Below, one piece after another: positions 54,175-63,958 of a DNA stretch of 64,000 bases. Position 1 is the stretch's first letter. Every line of letters starts with the position of its first letter. Source of the DNA: Paraburkholderia megapolitana. GTDB taxonomy: Bacteria > Pseudomonadota > Gammaproteobacteria > Burkholderiales > Burkholderiaceae. The stretch lies in assembly GCF_007556815.1 (NCBI RefSeq), contig NZ_CP041745.1:2457001-2521000 (forward strand). The letters run 5' to 3'. Both the position numbers and the translations under genes were made by a program. The notes beneath the pieces were generated by a model. That model was not told the origin of the DNA. It saw only the letters and a list, made by a program, of their open reading frames with translations, and did not search any database.

Positions 54175-55155
54175 CTAGTTCGAATAGATGTATTGCTTCA
54201 TGTCCGGCTGGTCGATGTTCGTCTTGTCGAGCACCACGAAGCCCGTGCTCTTGAACGGCGGAATCTTCTTGCCGTGAATCAGGTCTGCCGCGTACTTCAC
54301 GCCGTAGTAGCCGATCTCATCCGGGCGTTGTGCGATCGCGATGTCCACGAGACCGCTTTTGATCTGCTGATCGACGCCCGGCACGGCATCGAACACGACG
54401 ACCTTCACGACACCCTGCTTGCCGGCGGCCTTGACACCTTGAGCCGCACCGCTGCCGGAGAAAGTATTGGCGCCGAACACGCCGGCCAGATCCGGGTTGC
54501 GCGCCAGCACCGCAGCCACATGCGACGCGGCGCGATTCGCGTCGTCCTCGTTATATTGCGTTTGCAGCACCTTGATGTTCGGGTGCTTCTTCATCTCTTC
54601 GAGGAAACCTTCGGCACGCGCATCGGTACTCGAGATGCCGGGCTTGTTGTTTTCGCAGTAGACCGTCCCCTTGTCGCCGATGGCCTTCGCAAGCGATCGC
54701 GCGGCCACGCGTCCACCTTCCAGGTTATCGGAGGCGATATAAGACAGCGGGAAATCCGCGTCGCCCTTGCCGGTTTGATAGTGACCGTCGCCGATATACG
54801 TGTCGACCGTGATGACCTTGATGCCTGCGTCGGCGGCTTCTTTCAGCGGTCCGATCAGTTGCTGCTTGTCGACGGGCGAGACCAGCAGGACGTCGGGGCG
54901 TTTGGCGATGAAGGCCTTGAGGATCGGCACCTGCTCGATGGTATTCCACGCCTTGGGCACCTGGAACAGCAACTGGACATGCTCTTCGTTCGCGGCCCGC
55001 TCGGCGCCGCGATGCATCGTGAAGTAGAAAGGATCGGTAACGCCCGGCAACAACGCGACCACGGGATTCGCCGCATCCGCGTGCGCCGGTCCCGTGAACG
55101 AGCAGGTAACGATCGCCGCCAGCGCGACCAGATAGTGGGAAACGATGCGCTTCAT
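54175..55155 (-). CDS. Sugar ABC transporter substrate-binding protein
   Basis: The 326-residue protein has a signal peptide (FTGPAHA) and the periplasmic-binding-protein type 1 fold seen in ribose and fructose importers: VVALLPGVTDPFYFTMHRGAE, VLLVSPVDKQQLIGPLKEAADAGIKVITVDT and GVFGANTFSGSGAAQGVKAAG. It is the first gene of the operon. The ligand is probably a pentose or hexose; no catabolic gene nearby narrows it down. Confidence 0.88.
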   Translation of the reverse strand: MKRIVSHYLVALAAIVTCSFTGPAHADAANPVVALLPGVTDPFYFTMHRGAERAANEEHVQLLFQVPKAWNTIEQVPILKAFIAKRPDVLLVSPVDKQQLIGPLKEAADAGIKVITVDTYIGDGHYQTGKGDADFPLSYIASDNLEGGRVAARSLAKAIGDKGTVYCENNKPGISSTDARAEGFLEEMKKHPNIKVLQTQYNEDDANRAASHVAAVLARNPDLAGVFGANTFSGSGAAQGVKAAGKQGVVKVVVFDAVPGVDQQIKSGLVDIAIAQRPDEIGYYGVKYAADLIHGKKIPPFKSTGFVVLDKTNIDQPDMKQYIYSN

Positions 55156-55314
55156 TCTTGTCCTCCTGTTGAGTCCGACGAACGGTGCATAACCTCACTT
55201 CTTCCGACTTGCTTCGATCTCCGCGAAGCAACTGCGTCCGGCAAGTGGGCCAGTATACTGGCGAGCGTCAACAGCGAGCCTGGTGTTTTCCTGCATCGTT
55301 TCCCTGCCTTTGCG

Positions 55315-55344
55315 CGGCAAGACCTGGCTCGTGCGGTCTTGCCG
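55315..55344 (-). terminator. Perfect 10-bp hairpin after the acyl-CoA dehydrogenase gene
   Basis: CGGCAAGACC (55315-55324) and GGTCTTGCCG (55335-55344) enclose a 10-base loop. On the minus strand it begins 11 bases after the acyl-CoA dehydrogenase stop codon. No U-tract follows, so termination efficiency is uncertain. Confidence 0.45.
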
Positions 55345-55355
55345 TTCGCCGCCGC

Positions 55356-57146
55356 TCAGAACTGTTCGATAGACAGCTCCGAGCCACTCGATGCGCCGCT
55401 ACGTATCGTTTCCAGCAACGCGTTCGCTCCCGGCAGAATCTTGTCGGCGTAGTAGCGCGCGGTGGCAAGTTTGGTGCGATGGAAATCGGGGTCTTCGTTA
55501 GCCGCGCTTTTTCTCGACGCCACCAGCGCCGCGCGCCCCATCTGCCATCCACCGCATACGTAGCCTGCGAGCATCAGATAGTCGACGGAACTGGCAAGCG
55601 CTGCATCGGGTTGCGTCGTCAATGTCTGCACGACCCATGCGGTGGCTTCCTCCAGCGCCTGGACGCTCGTCGTCAACGCTGCGCCGATGGACACCACCTG
55701 CGTATCGGTGCTGCGCACCTGCTCCGCCGCGGTCTCGCGCATCTCCGCAATCAGTTCGGCCATCCCGGCGCCTCGATCCGACGCGATCTTGCGGCCGATC
55801 AGGTCCGCAGCCTGGATGCCGGTCGTGCCTTCGTAGATCGGTGCGATGCGCGCGTCGCGCAGAAACTGGCATGCACCCGTCTCTTCGATATAGCCCATTC
55901 CGCCGTGCACCTGTACGCCCATCGATGCGATCTCGACGCCCAGTTCCGTGCACCATGCCTTCAACACGGGGATCAGAAGATCGACACGTACCTGGCGACG
56001 TGCGCGCTCCGCAGCATCGGGGTCGCGATGCGTGCGGTCCATATCCGCGGCCATCACGTAGGCGAAAGCACGCATCGCTTCGACCTGCGACTTCATCGTC
56101 AGCAACATGCGCCGTACATCCGGGTGATGAATGATCGCCACAACGCCGCCTGACCTGCTCGATGCGAGCCGCCCCTGCACGCGCTCCTTCGCATATTCGC
56201 GAGCCTGCTGATAAGCGCGCTCCGCAATCGCCAGCCCCTGAATACCGACCTTCTGGCGCGCCTCGTTCATCATCGTGAACATGTGCGCGAGACCTTTGTT
56301 CTCCTGCCCCACCAGATAACCGATCGCGCCACCCTGGTCGCCGAAGCTCATCACGCAGGTCGGACTCGCGTGAATGCCGAGCTTGTGTTCGAGCGACACG
56401 CAGTGCACGTCGTTGCGTTGCCCCGGCGAGCCATCTGCATTCAGCAGAAACTTCGGCACCACGAACAGCGATATGCCGCGCACGCCCTCGGGCGCATCCG
56501 GCGTGCGTGCGAGCACGAGGTGAATGACGTTGTCCGTCATATCGTGATCGCCCCACGTGATGAAGATCTTCTGGCCATACAGGCGATAGTGGTCGTCTTC
56601 GGGCACGGCCTTCGTGCGCACAGCGGCGAGATCGGAGCCCGCCTGCGGCTCGGTCAGGTTCATCGTGCCGGTCCATGCGCCGCTCACGAGCTTCGGCAGA
56701 TAGCGTCCTTTCAGTTCGGCTGAGCCGTGTTGACGCAACGCTTCGGTGGCGCCCGCCGTCAACAGAGGACACAGTGCGAACGCCATGTTCGACGAATTCC
56801 ACATCTCGACGGTCGCCGCTTGCAATAACTCGGGCAAGCCTTGCCCGCCGAATTCCGGATCGCCCGAAAGGCCGCTCCAGCCGCCTTCCACAAACTGCCC
56901 ATAGGCTTTCGCAAAGCCGTCGGCTGCAACGACGCCCTCTTTCGACAGGCGCGCTCCCTGCTCGTCGCCGGTCTTGTTGAGCGGCGCGAGTACTTCTGTT
57001 GCGAGTCTGGCCGCCTCATCGAGTACAGCGTCGGCGAGTTCGGGCGTTGCCTCTTCGAAGCCCGGCAGCGCGGTTAACCCGTCGAGCCCGGCCAGTTCCG
57101 TCATCACGAAGCGCATGTCGCGCAGCGGGGCGATATAGGTGCTCAT
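55356..57146 (-). CDS. Acyl-CoA dehydrogenase (DmdC-like, 596 aa)
   Basis: The long form of acyl-CoA dehydrogenase. It starts STYIAPLRDMRFVMTEL, the small N-terminal module of this branch, and ends in an extra C-terminal domain. FAD and substrate contacts are visible in MNLTEPQAGSDL and KIFITWGDHDM; the catalytic base is probably the Glu in APIYEGTTGIQA. GGAGG stands at proper distance from the second of two adjacent ATGs (57146). The branch includes 3-methylmercaptopropionyl-CoA dehydrogenase DmdC, but many members act on other acyl-CoAs. The etfA and etfB genes directly upstream supply its electron acceptor. Confidence 0.88.
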   Translation of the reverse strand: MSTYIAPLRDMRFVMTELAGLDGLTALPGFEEATPELADAVLDEAARLATEVLAPLNKTGDEQGARLSKEGVVAADGFAKAYGQFVEGGWSGLSGDPEFGGQGLPELLQAATVEMWNSSNMAFALCPLLTAGATEALRQHGSAELKGRYLPKLVSGAWTGTMNLTEPQAGSDLAAVRTKAVPEDDHYRLYGQKIFITWGDHDMTDNVIHLVLARTPDAPEGVRGISLFVVPKFLLNADGSPGQRNDVHCVSLEHKLGIHASPTCVMSFGDQGGAIGYLVGQENKGLAHMFTMMNEARQKVGIQGLAIAERAYQQAREYAKERVQGRLASSRSGGVVAIIHHPDVRRMLLTMKSQVEAMRAFAYVMAADMDRTHRDPDAAERARRQVRVDLLIPVLKAWCTELGVEIASMGVQVHGGMGYIEETGACQFLRDARIAPIYEGTTGIQAADLIGRKIASDRGAGMAELIAEMRETAAEQVRSTDTQVVSIGAALTTSVQALEEATAWVVQTLTTQPDAALASSVDYLMLAGYVCGGWQMGRAALVASRKSAANEDPDFHRTKLATARYYADKILPGANALLETIRSGASSGSELSIEQF

Positions 57147-57160
57147 CATGACCTCCAGCG

Positions 57161-58108
57161 TCAGTTCGCTTGCAGTTTGTCCAGTTCGCCGGACAACTCC
57201 GGCAACACCTTGAAGAGATCGCCGACGATCCAGTAATCGGCAACCTGAAAGATCGGCGCCTCTTCGTCCTTGTTGATCGCGACGATCACCTTCGAATCCT
57301 TCATGCCGGCCAGATGCTGGATCGCACCCGAGATGCCGACCGCGATATACAGTTGCGGCGCGATGACCTTGCCGGTCTGACCGACCTGATAGTCGTTCGG
57401 CACGAAGCCGGCATCCACGGCAGCGCGCGATGCACCAACCGCCGCACCCAGTTTGTTCGCGATGTCTTCGAGCAAGGCGAAGTTTTCGCCGGAGCCCATG
57501 CCCCGGCCACCCGAGATCACGCGCTGCGCCGCTGTCAGTTCCGGGCGTTCGGAGCGTGTCAGCTGCTGGCTCACGAAACGCGAGCCCGGGACTTCAGCGG
57601 CCGCTGCGAGCGGTTCGATTGCTGCCGTGCCGCCTTCGGCAGGAGCTGCTGCAAACGCCGTCGTGCGAACCGTGATGATCTTGATGCGGTCCGCGCTGCG
57701 CACGGTCGCGAGTACATTACCCGCGTAGATCGGGCGCACGAACGTATCGGCGGATTCGACGGCGACGACATCGGAGATCTGCGCGACGTCGAGCCGTGCG
57801 GCGACGCGCGGCAGCGCGTTCTTCGCGGTGGTCGTGGCGGGTGCCAGCACGTGGCTGTAGTCGGCGGCGACTGCTTCGATCAACGCGGCCAGGTTTTCCG
57901 CGAGCGGATACGCATAGTGCGGCGCATCGGCAACCCGCACGCACTTCACACCGACGATGCTTGCGGCCTGTTCGGCCACAGCCGCGCATTGCGCTCCAGC
58001 GACAAGAACATGAATGTCGTCGCCAAGACGCGCAGCCGCGCTTACGGTGTTCAACGTCGCCGCCTTCAGCGTGTGATTGTCGTGTTCTGCAATAACGAGT
58101 ATGGACAT
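57161..58108 (-). CDS. etfA: Electron transfer flavoprotein alpha subunit
   Basis: The 315-residue alpha subunit of ETF. The FAD-binding C-terminal part contains [36 protein letters not shown] and [29 protein letters not shown], both standard. EtfAB accepts electrons from acyl-CoA dehydrogenases and delivers them to ETF:quinone oxidoreductase. It lies 14 bases upstream of the acyl-CoA dehydrogenase gene and 15 bases downstream of etfB. Confidence 0.95.
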   Translation of the reverse strand: MSILVIAEHDNHTLKAATLNTVSAAARLGDDIHVLVAGAQCAAVAEQAASIVGVKCVRVADAPHYAYPLAENLAALIEAVAADYSHVLAPATTTAKNALPRVAARLDVAQISDVVAVESADTFVRPIYAGNVLATVRSADRIKIITVRTTAFAAAPAEGGTAAIEPLAAAAEVPGSRFVSQQLTRSERPELTAAQRVISGGRGMGSGENFALLEDIANKLGAAVGASRAAVDAGFVPNDYQVGQTGKVIAPQLYIAVGISGAIQHLAGMKDSKVIVAINKDEEAPIFQVADYWIVGDLFKVLPELSGELDKLQAN

Positions 58109-58123
58109 GCTTTCCTCTTCCGG

Positions 58124-58873
58124 TCAGATGACGTGAGCGACATTCCTCAGCCTGGCGACGAGATCGGCGGCGTCGGTCACGCGCACCCCTGCCTCGCGTT
58201 TCGCCGGCTCGGCGAGCTTCAGCGTCGATAGCCGCGGCGCAACGTCGGCGCCGAGCGCATCGGGTGTTATCACGTCGAGTGGCTTCTTTTTCGCCTTCAT
58301 GATGTTGGGCAGCGTTGCGTAGCGCGGTGTGTTGAGACGCAGATCGGTGGTCACGACAGCCGGCAGATCGATCTCGATCGTTTCGAGCCCGCCGTCGATC
58401 TCGCGCGTCACCGTCGCTTTTCCCGCTTCCACGACGACCTTCGATGCGAATGTCGCCTGCGGCCAGCCCAGCAATGCCGCGAGCATCTGGCCGACCTGGT
58501 TTGCGTCGTCGTCGATGGCCTGCTTGCCTAGCATCACGAGTTGCGGTTGCTCCTTCTCCACGAGCGCCTTGAGCAGCTTCGCCACGGCCAGTGGCTGCAA
58601 CTCCATGTCGGTCTCGACGAGAATGGCGCGGTCGGCGCCCGTTGCGAGCGCCGTGCGCAGCGTTTCCTGGCAGCCCTGCACGCCGCAGGACACCACCACC
58701 ACCTCCGATGCCGCGGCCGCCTCCTTCAACCGTACGGCCTCCTCCACGCTGATTTCATCGAAGGGATTCATCGACAGCTTCACGTTCGCGATGTCGACGG
58801 CGCTGCCGTCGGCTTTCACGCGGACTCTCACATTCGCGTCGACGACGCGTTTCACAGGAACCAGTACTTTCAT
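58124..58873 (-). CDS. etfB: Electron transfer flavoprotein beta subunit
   Basis: The 249-residue beta subunit binds AMP and carries the docking loop for dehydrogenases. Visible marks are [18 protein letters not shown] at the start, [17 protein letters not shown], and the signature [31 protein letters not shown]. It opens the etfB-etfA-acyl-CoA dehydrogenase operon and diverges from a large LuxR-type regulator gene, 168 bases away. Confidence 0.95.
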   Translation of the reverse strand: MKVLVPVKRVVDANVRVRVKADGSAVDIANVKLSMNPFDEISVEEAVRLKEAAAASEVVVVSCGVQGCQETLRTALATGADRAILVETDMELQPLAVAKLLKALVEKEQPQLVMLGKQAIDDDANQVGQMLAALLGWPQATFASKVVVEAGKATVTREIDGGLETIEIDLPAVVTTDLRLNTPRYATLPNIMKAKKKPLDVITPDALGADVAPRLSTLKLAEPAKREAGVRVTDAADLVARLRNVAHVI

Positions 58874-59020
58874 TGGCGACTCCGTTTAGATGGAAAACTG
58901 CGCGACGGCGGCAACGCTTGGTGCACCGCAATACGATTCGATGCGCGAGGCATGTCTCCTTCCTCCAGATGGTTGGGCGTATGATTTGTTCATGTTGTCC
59001 GAGTGCAGCGCCGCGCAAAA

Positions 59021-59036
59021 TCCCCCGTAAAGGGGA
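59021..59036 (+). promoter_or_regulatory. Hairpin covering the ribosome binding site of the LuxR-type gene
   Basis: TCCCC (59021-59025) can pair with GGGGA (59032-59036) around a 6-base loop. The GGGGAG it covers is the Shine-Dalgarno sequence for ATG 59042. This could lower translation of the regulator unless opened, but the stem is short. Confidence 0.35.
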
Positions 59037-59041
59037 GTGCG

Positions 59042-61825
59042 ATGACATGGATGGGGAATGGCAGCCAGGGTCAACCCGAACGCCCGGAGCATCTGATGCA
59101 CGTGATAGAAGCGACGCCCCCGAAGAGGCCGCCTCTCTTCCTCGCCACGAAAGTCTTTCCGCCGCGCCTGCCCCCTGGGTTGATCGACCGGCCGCGGCTA
59201 CTCTCTCTCGCCGGCAAGGCGGAATACAAACGGCTCACGGTCATCAAGGCGCCGGCCGGTTTCGGTAAAACCTCGCTGGCGCTCATGTGGCTCAACGAGC
59301 TGAATGCAGGCGGCGCCTTTGTCGCCTGGCTATCGCTCGATACCGAGGACGACGAGCCCGCCCGCTTCTTCCATCACCTGGCCCAGGCATTACGCAACGT
59401 CTGCGCGAGCGTCGGGCCATCCGCGGTCAGCCTGACCACCGAAGCGTCGCTCGTGCCCGCGCATCTGGTCGTGTCGACACTCGTCAACGAACTCGTCGAA
59501 GTCGACGACGAGGTCTATCTGTTCATCGACGACTATCACGTGATCACCCTGCCCGCCATTCACGATGCGATGTCGTACTTCATCGCGAACGTGTCCTCGA
59601 ACGTGCATGTCGTGATCTGCACGCGTGCCGATCCACCGCTACCGCTTGCCAACCTCAGAGCGCGCAACGAGTTGCTGGAAATCGATGCGTCGACGCTGCG
59701 TTTTAACATCGACGAAACCCGCAGCTTCGTCGAGCACGAATGCCCCGGCGAATTGCGTCCGGCCAGCGTCAAGTCGTTGTTCGCGAGCACGGAAGGCTGG
59801 GCCGCGGCGCTGCGCATTTCGGCTTCGGTGCTCGCGCGCGGCGAAGGCAAAACGGATTGGGGTGCGAGTGCGCCATCCGGTGCGTCCCGGCCGTTCGCCG
59901 CCTACCTCGAAGAGATGCTCAAGCGTTTGCCCGCGGACATGGTCGAGTTCATGTTGTGCACGTCGATACTCGATCGCCTGAGCGCATCGCTATGCGAAGC
60001 GGTCACCGGCATCGCGACCGAACGGGACATGCTCGAGACGATCTCGGCGCGCCAGTTGCTGCTCGAGCCGATCGATGTCGAGGGACACTGGTTCCGCTAT
60101 CACCATCTGATGGGCGAATACCTGCGTCAGCGGCTCGAAACGCAACAGCGTGGCAAGGTTGCGGTGCTGCATCGGCGTGCGAGCGAGTGGTACGCGAAAG
60201 AGGCGCTATGGACCGACGCGGTCAAACACTCAATCGCCGCGGGGGACACCGAAGACGCGGTCGCGCTGATGAGCCACTGCGCCATGGCGCTCGTCACAAA
60301 GGGCGATCTGCTGACGCTGCTCGGCTGGCAACGCCAGTTCCCCGCACATCTGATGCGTGGACAGGTCAAGATCAAGCTGGCCATTGCATGGGGCATGGCC
60401 CTGGCGATGCGTTTCGACGAAGCGCGCGCAATGCTGGACGAAATTGAGCACGACGCGGGCAGTCACTCAGGCGATGCGCTCGACAACATCCACTGGGAGT
60501 GTCAGGCCATCCGCTCGGTGGCGATCGCACTACAGGACGATGCGCCGCGCGCGCTTGCGATCGCGCAGACCTGTCTCGAACGGCCTTCAACCGATAGCTG
60601 GACCACCAACGTCGTCTCCAACGTCGTGCGTTTCGGGCACTGGAAAGCAGGCAACCTGCAGGCGCTGTACGCGACACCGTGGATCCCCTACTCCATCGAA
60701 GAGGATCAGCGCAACGTATTCGCCTCGGTCTACCGGCTATGCCTGCTCGGCCACGCGGAAATGCAGCAGATGCACTTCGCGCTCGCCGAACGCTATTTCA
60801 CCGAATCGATGCAGCTCGCCGAGCGTCATACGGGTCCGAAGTCGATCTCGGTTGCGTTGTGCGCGCCGATGATTGCGCAGATCTGGTACGAGCAGGGACG
60901 GCTCGACGAAGCGGAAGCGTTGTTGCTCGATCTGATGCCGGTGATCGATCTGGCGGTGCTGCTCGACAGCACGTTGATTGCCTACCGTGTGCTGATCCGC
61001 ATCGCGATTGCTCGTGCCGACACTGAGCGCGCCTATACGTTGCTCGATCAGGCGCAGATCCTCGCTTATGCGCGCGGCTGGGACCGGATGATTGCCGGTG
61101 TCCTTGTCGAGCGCGCACGGCTCTATCTCGACGAAGGAAGGATGACGGAAGCATCGGCTTGTATCGTGCAAATGAATCAGCTCGTGCGCTCGCATTCCAA
61201 CGCCGGGCAGGCCGTCTCGCCGGAAATCGAAACCTACCGCGCGATCGCAATGGCCTGGGTCTCGATGGCCCGCAACGATACCGGTGAAGCGCTCGCGTCG
61301 CTGGAGGCTGCGTTGCAAAGCGTCGAAGACCGGCACGGCGATTATCTTGCCCTGCGCCTGCGCACGGTGCTCGCGCTCGTCTGGTTACGCTCGAACGAGC
61401 CGACGCGCGCCGTAGAAATCTTCCGCGAAGTCTTGAGCGCGAACAGCGACATCTACCGCTCGATCATCGACCAGGGGCCGGAAATCGGGCCGCTGTTGCG
61501 CGCGGTGCGCGACGACACGCGCTCGACGCCGCAAACGAAGGAGAGCACCGCGTACATCGATCGTCTGCTGGATGGCTGGCGGGCACTGTACGAGCCCGCG
61601 GTGCCCCGGCGCGACATGGAACGCGAGCCGTTGAGCGCACGCGAACGCGGCATTGTCGAGCTGATTGCCCAGGGGCAGTCGAACAAGGAAATCGCACGCA
61701 CGCTGGGGATTGCGCCCGAAACGGTCAAGACACACGTCAAGAACATCTTCGTCAAACTGGATGTCGACAAGCGCGCGCACGCCGTTTCCCGTGCCCAGAC
61801 ATTAGGACTGGTTGCAGCCGGTTAG
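59042..61825 (+). CDS. MalT-like LuxR-family ATP-dependent regulator (LAL)
   Basis: I use ATG 59042, with GGGGAG five bases upstream, giving 927 residues; a GTG at 59003 is less likely. The STAND-type regulator has a Walker A APAGFGKTS (about 70-78), a Walker B VYLFIDDYH near 165, a long helical middle of TPR-like repeats, and a C-terminal LuxR helix-turn-helix (LSARERGIVELIAQGQSNKEIARTLGIAPETVKTHVKNIFVKL). MalT-type proteins need ATP and an inducer to activate. It diverges from the etf/acyl-CoA dehydrogenase operon, its probable target. Confidence 0.88.
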   Translation: MTWMGNGSQGQPERPEHLMHVIEATPPKRPPLFLATKVFPPRLPPGLIDRPRLLSLAGKAEYKRLTVIKAPAGFGKTSLALMWLNELNAGGAFVAWLSLDTEDDEPARFFHHLAQALRNVCASVGPSAVSLTTEASLVPAHLVVSTLVNELVEVDDEVYLFIDDYHVITLPAIHDAMSYFIANVSSNVHVVICTRADPPLPLANLRARNELLEIDASTLRFNIDETRSFVEHECPGELRPASVKSLFASTEGWAAALRISASVLARGEGKTDWGASAPSGASRPFAAYLEEMLKRLPADMVEFMLCTSILDRLSASLCEAVTGIATERDMLETISARQLLLEPIDVEGHWFRYHHLMGEYLRQRLETQQRGKVAVLHRRASEWYAKEALWTDAVKHSIAAGDTEDAVALMSHCAMALVTKGDLLTLLGWQRQFPAHLMRGQVKIKLAIAWGMALAMRFDEARAMLDEIEHDAGSHSGDALDNIHWECQAIRSVAIALQDDAPRALAIAQTCLERPSTDSWTTNVVSNVVRFGHWKAGNLQALYATPWIPYSIEEDQRNVFASVYRLCLLGHAEMQQMHFALAERYFTESMQLAERHTGPKSISVALCAPMIAQIWYEQGRLDEAEALLLDLMPVIDLAVLLDSTLIAYRVLIRIAIARADTERAYTLLDQAQILAYARGWDRMIAGVLVERARLYLDEGRMTEASACIVQMNQLVRSHSNAGQAVSPEIETYRAIAMAWVSMARNDTGEALASLEAALQSVEDRHGDYLALRLRTVLALVWLRSNEPTRAVEIFREVLSANSDIYRSIIDQGPEIGPLLRAVRDDTRSTPQTKESTAYIDRLLDGWRALYEPAVPRRDMEREPLSARERGIVELIAQGQSNKEIARTLGIAPETVKTHVKNIFVKLDVDKRAHAVSRAQTLGLVAAG

Positions 61826-61833
61826 CGCAGGTC

Positions 61834-63129
61834 TCAATGCATGACGAAAAGTGTGGCGGCATGAAGCAACAGGCCGACCATGCCGCCTACGAACGTACCG
61901 TTGATCCGCACATACTGCAGATCGCGGCCGATTTCCGTTTCGATCTTGCGGCTGACTTCTTCTGCGTCCCAACCTTTGACGACTTCGGTGATCAGCACAG
62001 AAACCTGGCGCCCGTAGCGCGTGACGAGTTCACGCGCAAGCGTGAGCCACCATGCATTCAGCTTGCGTTGAATCTCGGGCTCGCGGCCGATCCGCTTGCC
62101 GAGCGACACCAGCATACGGGTGAAAGCGTCGCGCATCGCCGATGGCTCACGGCCGAGATCGGCGATCACATGTTCGCGCAAACGGTCGAGCGGCACGCGG
62201 TAATAATCGGCTTGCCTGAAATGACGAATGCAGTCGCGCATCAACGACCTGCCGAAACGACGATGTACGGGCGAGGTCTGCAACTGCACGATCAACTCGC
62301 GCACTGTTTCATCGAACTGGCGGCGCAGTTCGTGATCCGGACTCGCCGCTGCTTCATGAAGCAGCGCAATGATGCCCTCGACAAATTTCCTGACGATGTA
62401 GGCATCGAGCCGCGCGGGCGTGTACTTCGACGTTTCGCTGAACTTGGCCTTGATCATTTCAACGTTGGCCACTAGCCACTTTTCCAGCGCATCGAGCCCG
62501 TGATCGAGCCACGGCTGATGCCGCTCGTCTTCAGTCAGGATCTGGAGCACGTTGCCGGCCATGCGGGAGACGTCGAGCGTACGCAGTTGCGGTATCACCA
62601 GATGATCGAAAAACCATTGCACGTCTTTTTCATTCATGCCCGCAAGCAGTCCGGCAACGGCATCCGCGGCGACATCGGCGACGCCGCGGCTGTTCGCCGG
62701 TTGTGCCAGCCACTGCGCCAGCGCCTTTGCCGCATCGTGACTGCCCAGCCTGTCGACGATGAGATCCGGTGTCAGAAAATTTTCTTCGACGAAGTGACCG
62801 AGACTCTCGGCGATGCGTTGCTGGTTTTGCGAAATGATGGCCGTATGCGGGATCGGCAAACCCAGCGGGCGACGAAACAGCGCGACGACCGCATACCAGT
62901 CCGCGATCGCACCGACCGTGCCGGCCTCTGCAAACGCACGCGGCCACGCAAGCCACGGATACTGCGCCTGCCACACCACACATGCGAACAGCAACGCGAT
63001 CATCAGGACGAGCAGGCATAGCGCCGTCCGACGCATGCGCCTCAGGCCCGCTATCTTGCGATCTTCACGTGCATTGGCAGCGGCATTAATCGACCGCGCC
63101 TCATCTCCATCGCCAGCAAAAAAATTCAA
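61834..63129 (-). CDS. DUF445 family membrane protein
   Basis: At 431 residues it matches DUF445. An N-terminal hydrophobic pair (TALCLLVLMIALLFACVVW) is followed by PWLAWPRAFAEAGTVGAIADWYAVVALFRRPLGLPIPHTAIIS, the family signature, then a long helical soluble part and a final membrane helix (GTFVGGMVGLLLHAATLFVM). The function is unknown. Its start overlaps the stop codon of the phaZ-like gene (ATGA). It converges with the LuxR gene, eight bases away. Confidence 0.88.
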   Translation of the reverse strand: MNFFAGDGDEARSINAAANAREDRKIAGLRRMRRTALCLLVLMIALLFACVVWQAQYPWLAWPRAFAEAGTVGAIADWYAVVALFRRPLGLPIPHTAIISQNQQRIAESLGHFVEENFLTPDLIVDRLGSHDAAKALAQWLAQPANSRGVADVAADAVAGLLAGMNEKDVQWFFDHLVIPQLRTLDVSRMAGNVLQILTEDERHQPWLDHGLDALEKWLVANVEMIKAKFSETSKYTPARLDAYIVRKFVEGIIALLHEAAASPDHELRRQFDETVRELIVQLQTSPVHRRFGRSLMRDCIRHFRQADYYRVPLDRLREHVIADLGREPSAMRDAFTRMLVSLGKRIGREPEIQRKLNAWWLTLARELVTRYGRQVSVLITEVVKGWDAEEVSRKIETEIGRDLQYVRINGTFVGGMVGLLLHAATLFVMH

Positions 63130-63958
63130 CCTGCCTCCTGCCTGAGAAACCTGCGCACCACCGGCCCGACTTCGCTCGCGCGCGAGATAAGAAACAGATG
63201 ACCGTCATCGATCACATAGAGCGTCGAATCGCGGATACGTGCCGCGAGAATTTTTGCGTTGGTCAGCGGCACGATCGGGTCGTCGGTGCCGTGCATGATC
63301 ATGGTTCGCTGGCGCAGCGCACCGAGCCACGGCAGACTGCTCCAGCCAGTCGCGGCCAGCAGTTGATACAGGTAACCGCGGCCGCGCGGCGGCTGGATAT
63401 GCCGGCTGTGCGCCTTTAGCAACGACGGATCGCGCCGGTAAGCGCCTCCGTAGATTTCCGCGCCCACCTCTTGCAGATAGGCGGGATCGGTGTAGCGGCG
63501 CGGTCCGATCAGCTTCGACAGCACCGACAGTTTCGCCGGCACCATGATCACGCCCGGCGAGGTTGCCGCGAGAATCAGCCTGCGGCAGCGGCCCGGATAC
63601 AGGCGCGCGAACTGCTGCGCCAGCGCGCCGCCCACGATACGCCGAGCACGTCGACAGGCCCGTCGTAACCGAGTCGCGTCAGCAGCTTGTCGGCGAGCAC
63701 CGACAGCGTCGAAAAACGATACGGCACAACGGGCACAGGCGAGCCGCCCACACCGGGAATATCGAAGATGATGACGCTCACATCTTCGAGCGCCGCGACG
63801 AACGGCTCGACCAGTTCGAGGTTCGCGCCGATGCCGTTGAAAATGAGCAACGGCGGCGACGCGTCGCTGCCGTGCCATGTGGCGACACGCAGTGTCTGAC
63901 CGTCCAGGTCGATCATCTGGATTTGCATGCTGCAAGCTGATTCGGGGCTCGGGTGCAT
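63126..63958 (-). pseudogene. phaZ: Poly(3-hydroxyalkanoate) depolymerase-like gene with a frameshift
   Basis: Two frames together give a complete PhaZ-like alpha/beta hydrolase of about 277 residues. The first, from 63958, encodes the N-terminal part up to VDVLGVSW, including LLIFNGIGANLELVEPF. The second encodes ALAQQFARLYPGRCRRLILAATSPGVIMVP to the end, with IDDGHLFLI. The break falls exactly in the nucleophile elbow: GVSWGG would need one more G in the run at 63631-63633 (CCC on the plus strand). Intracellular PhaZ degrades medium-chain PHA. Either the gene is inactive or a base is missing in the assembly. The stop overlaps the DUF445 start. Confidence 0.8.
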
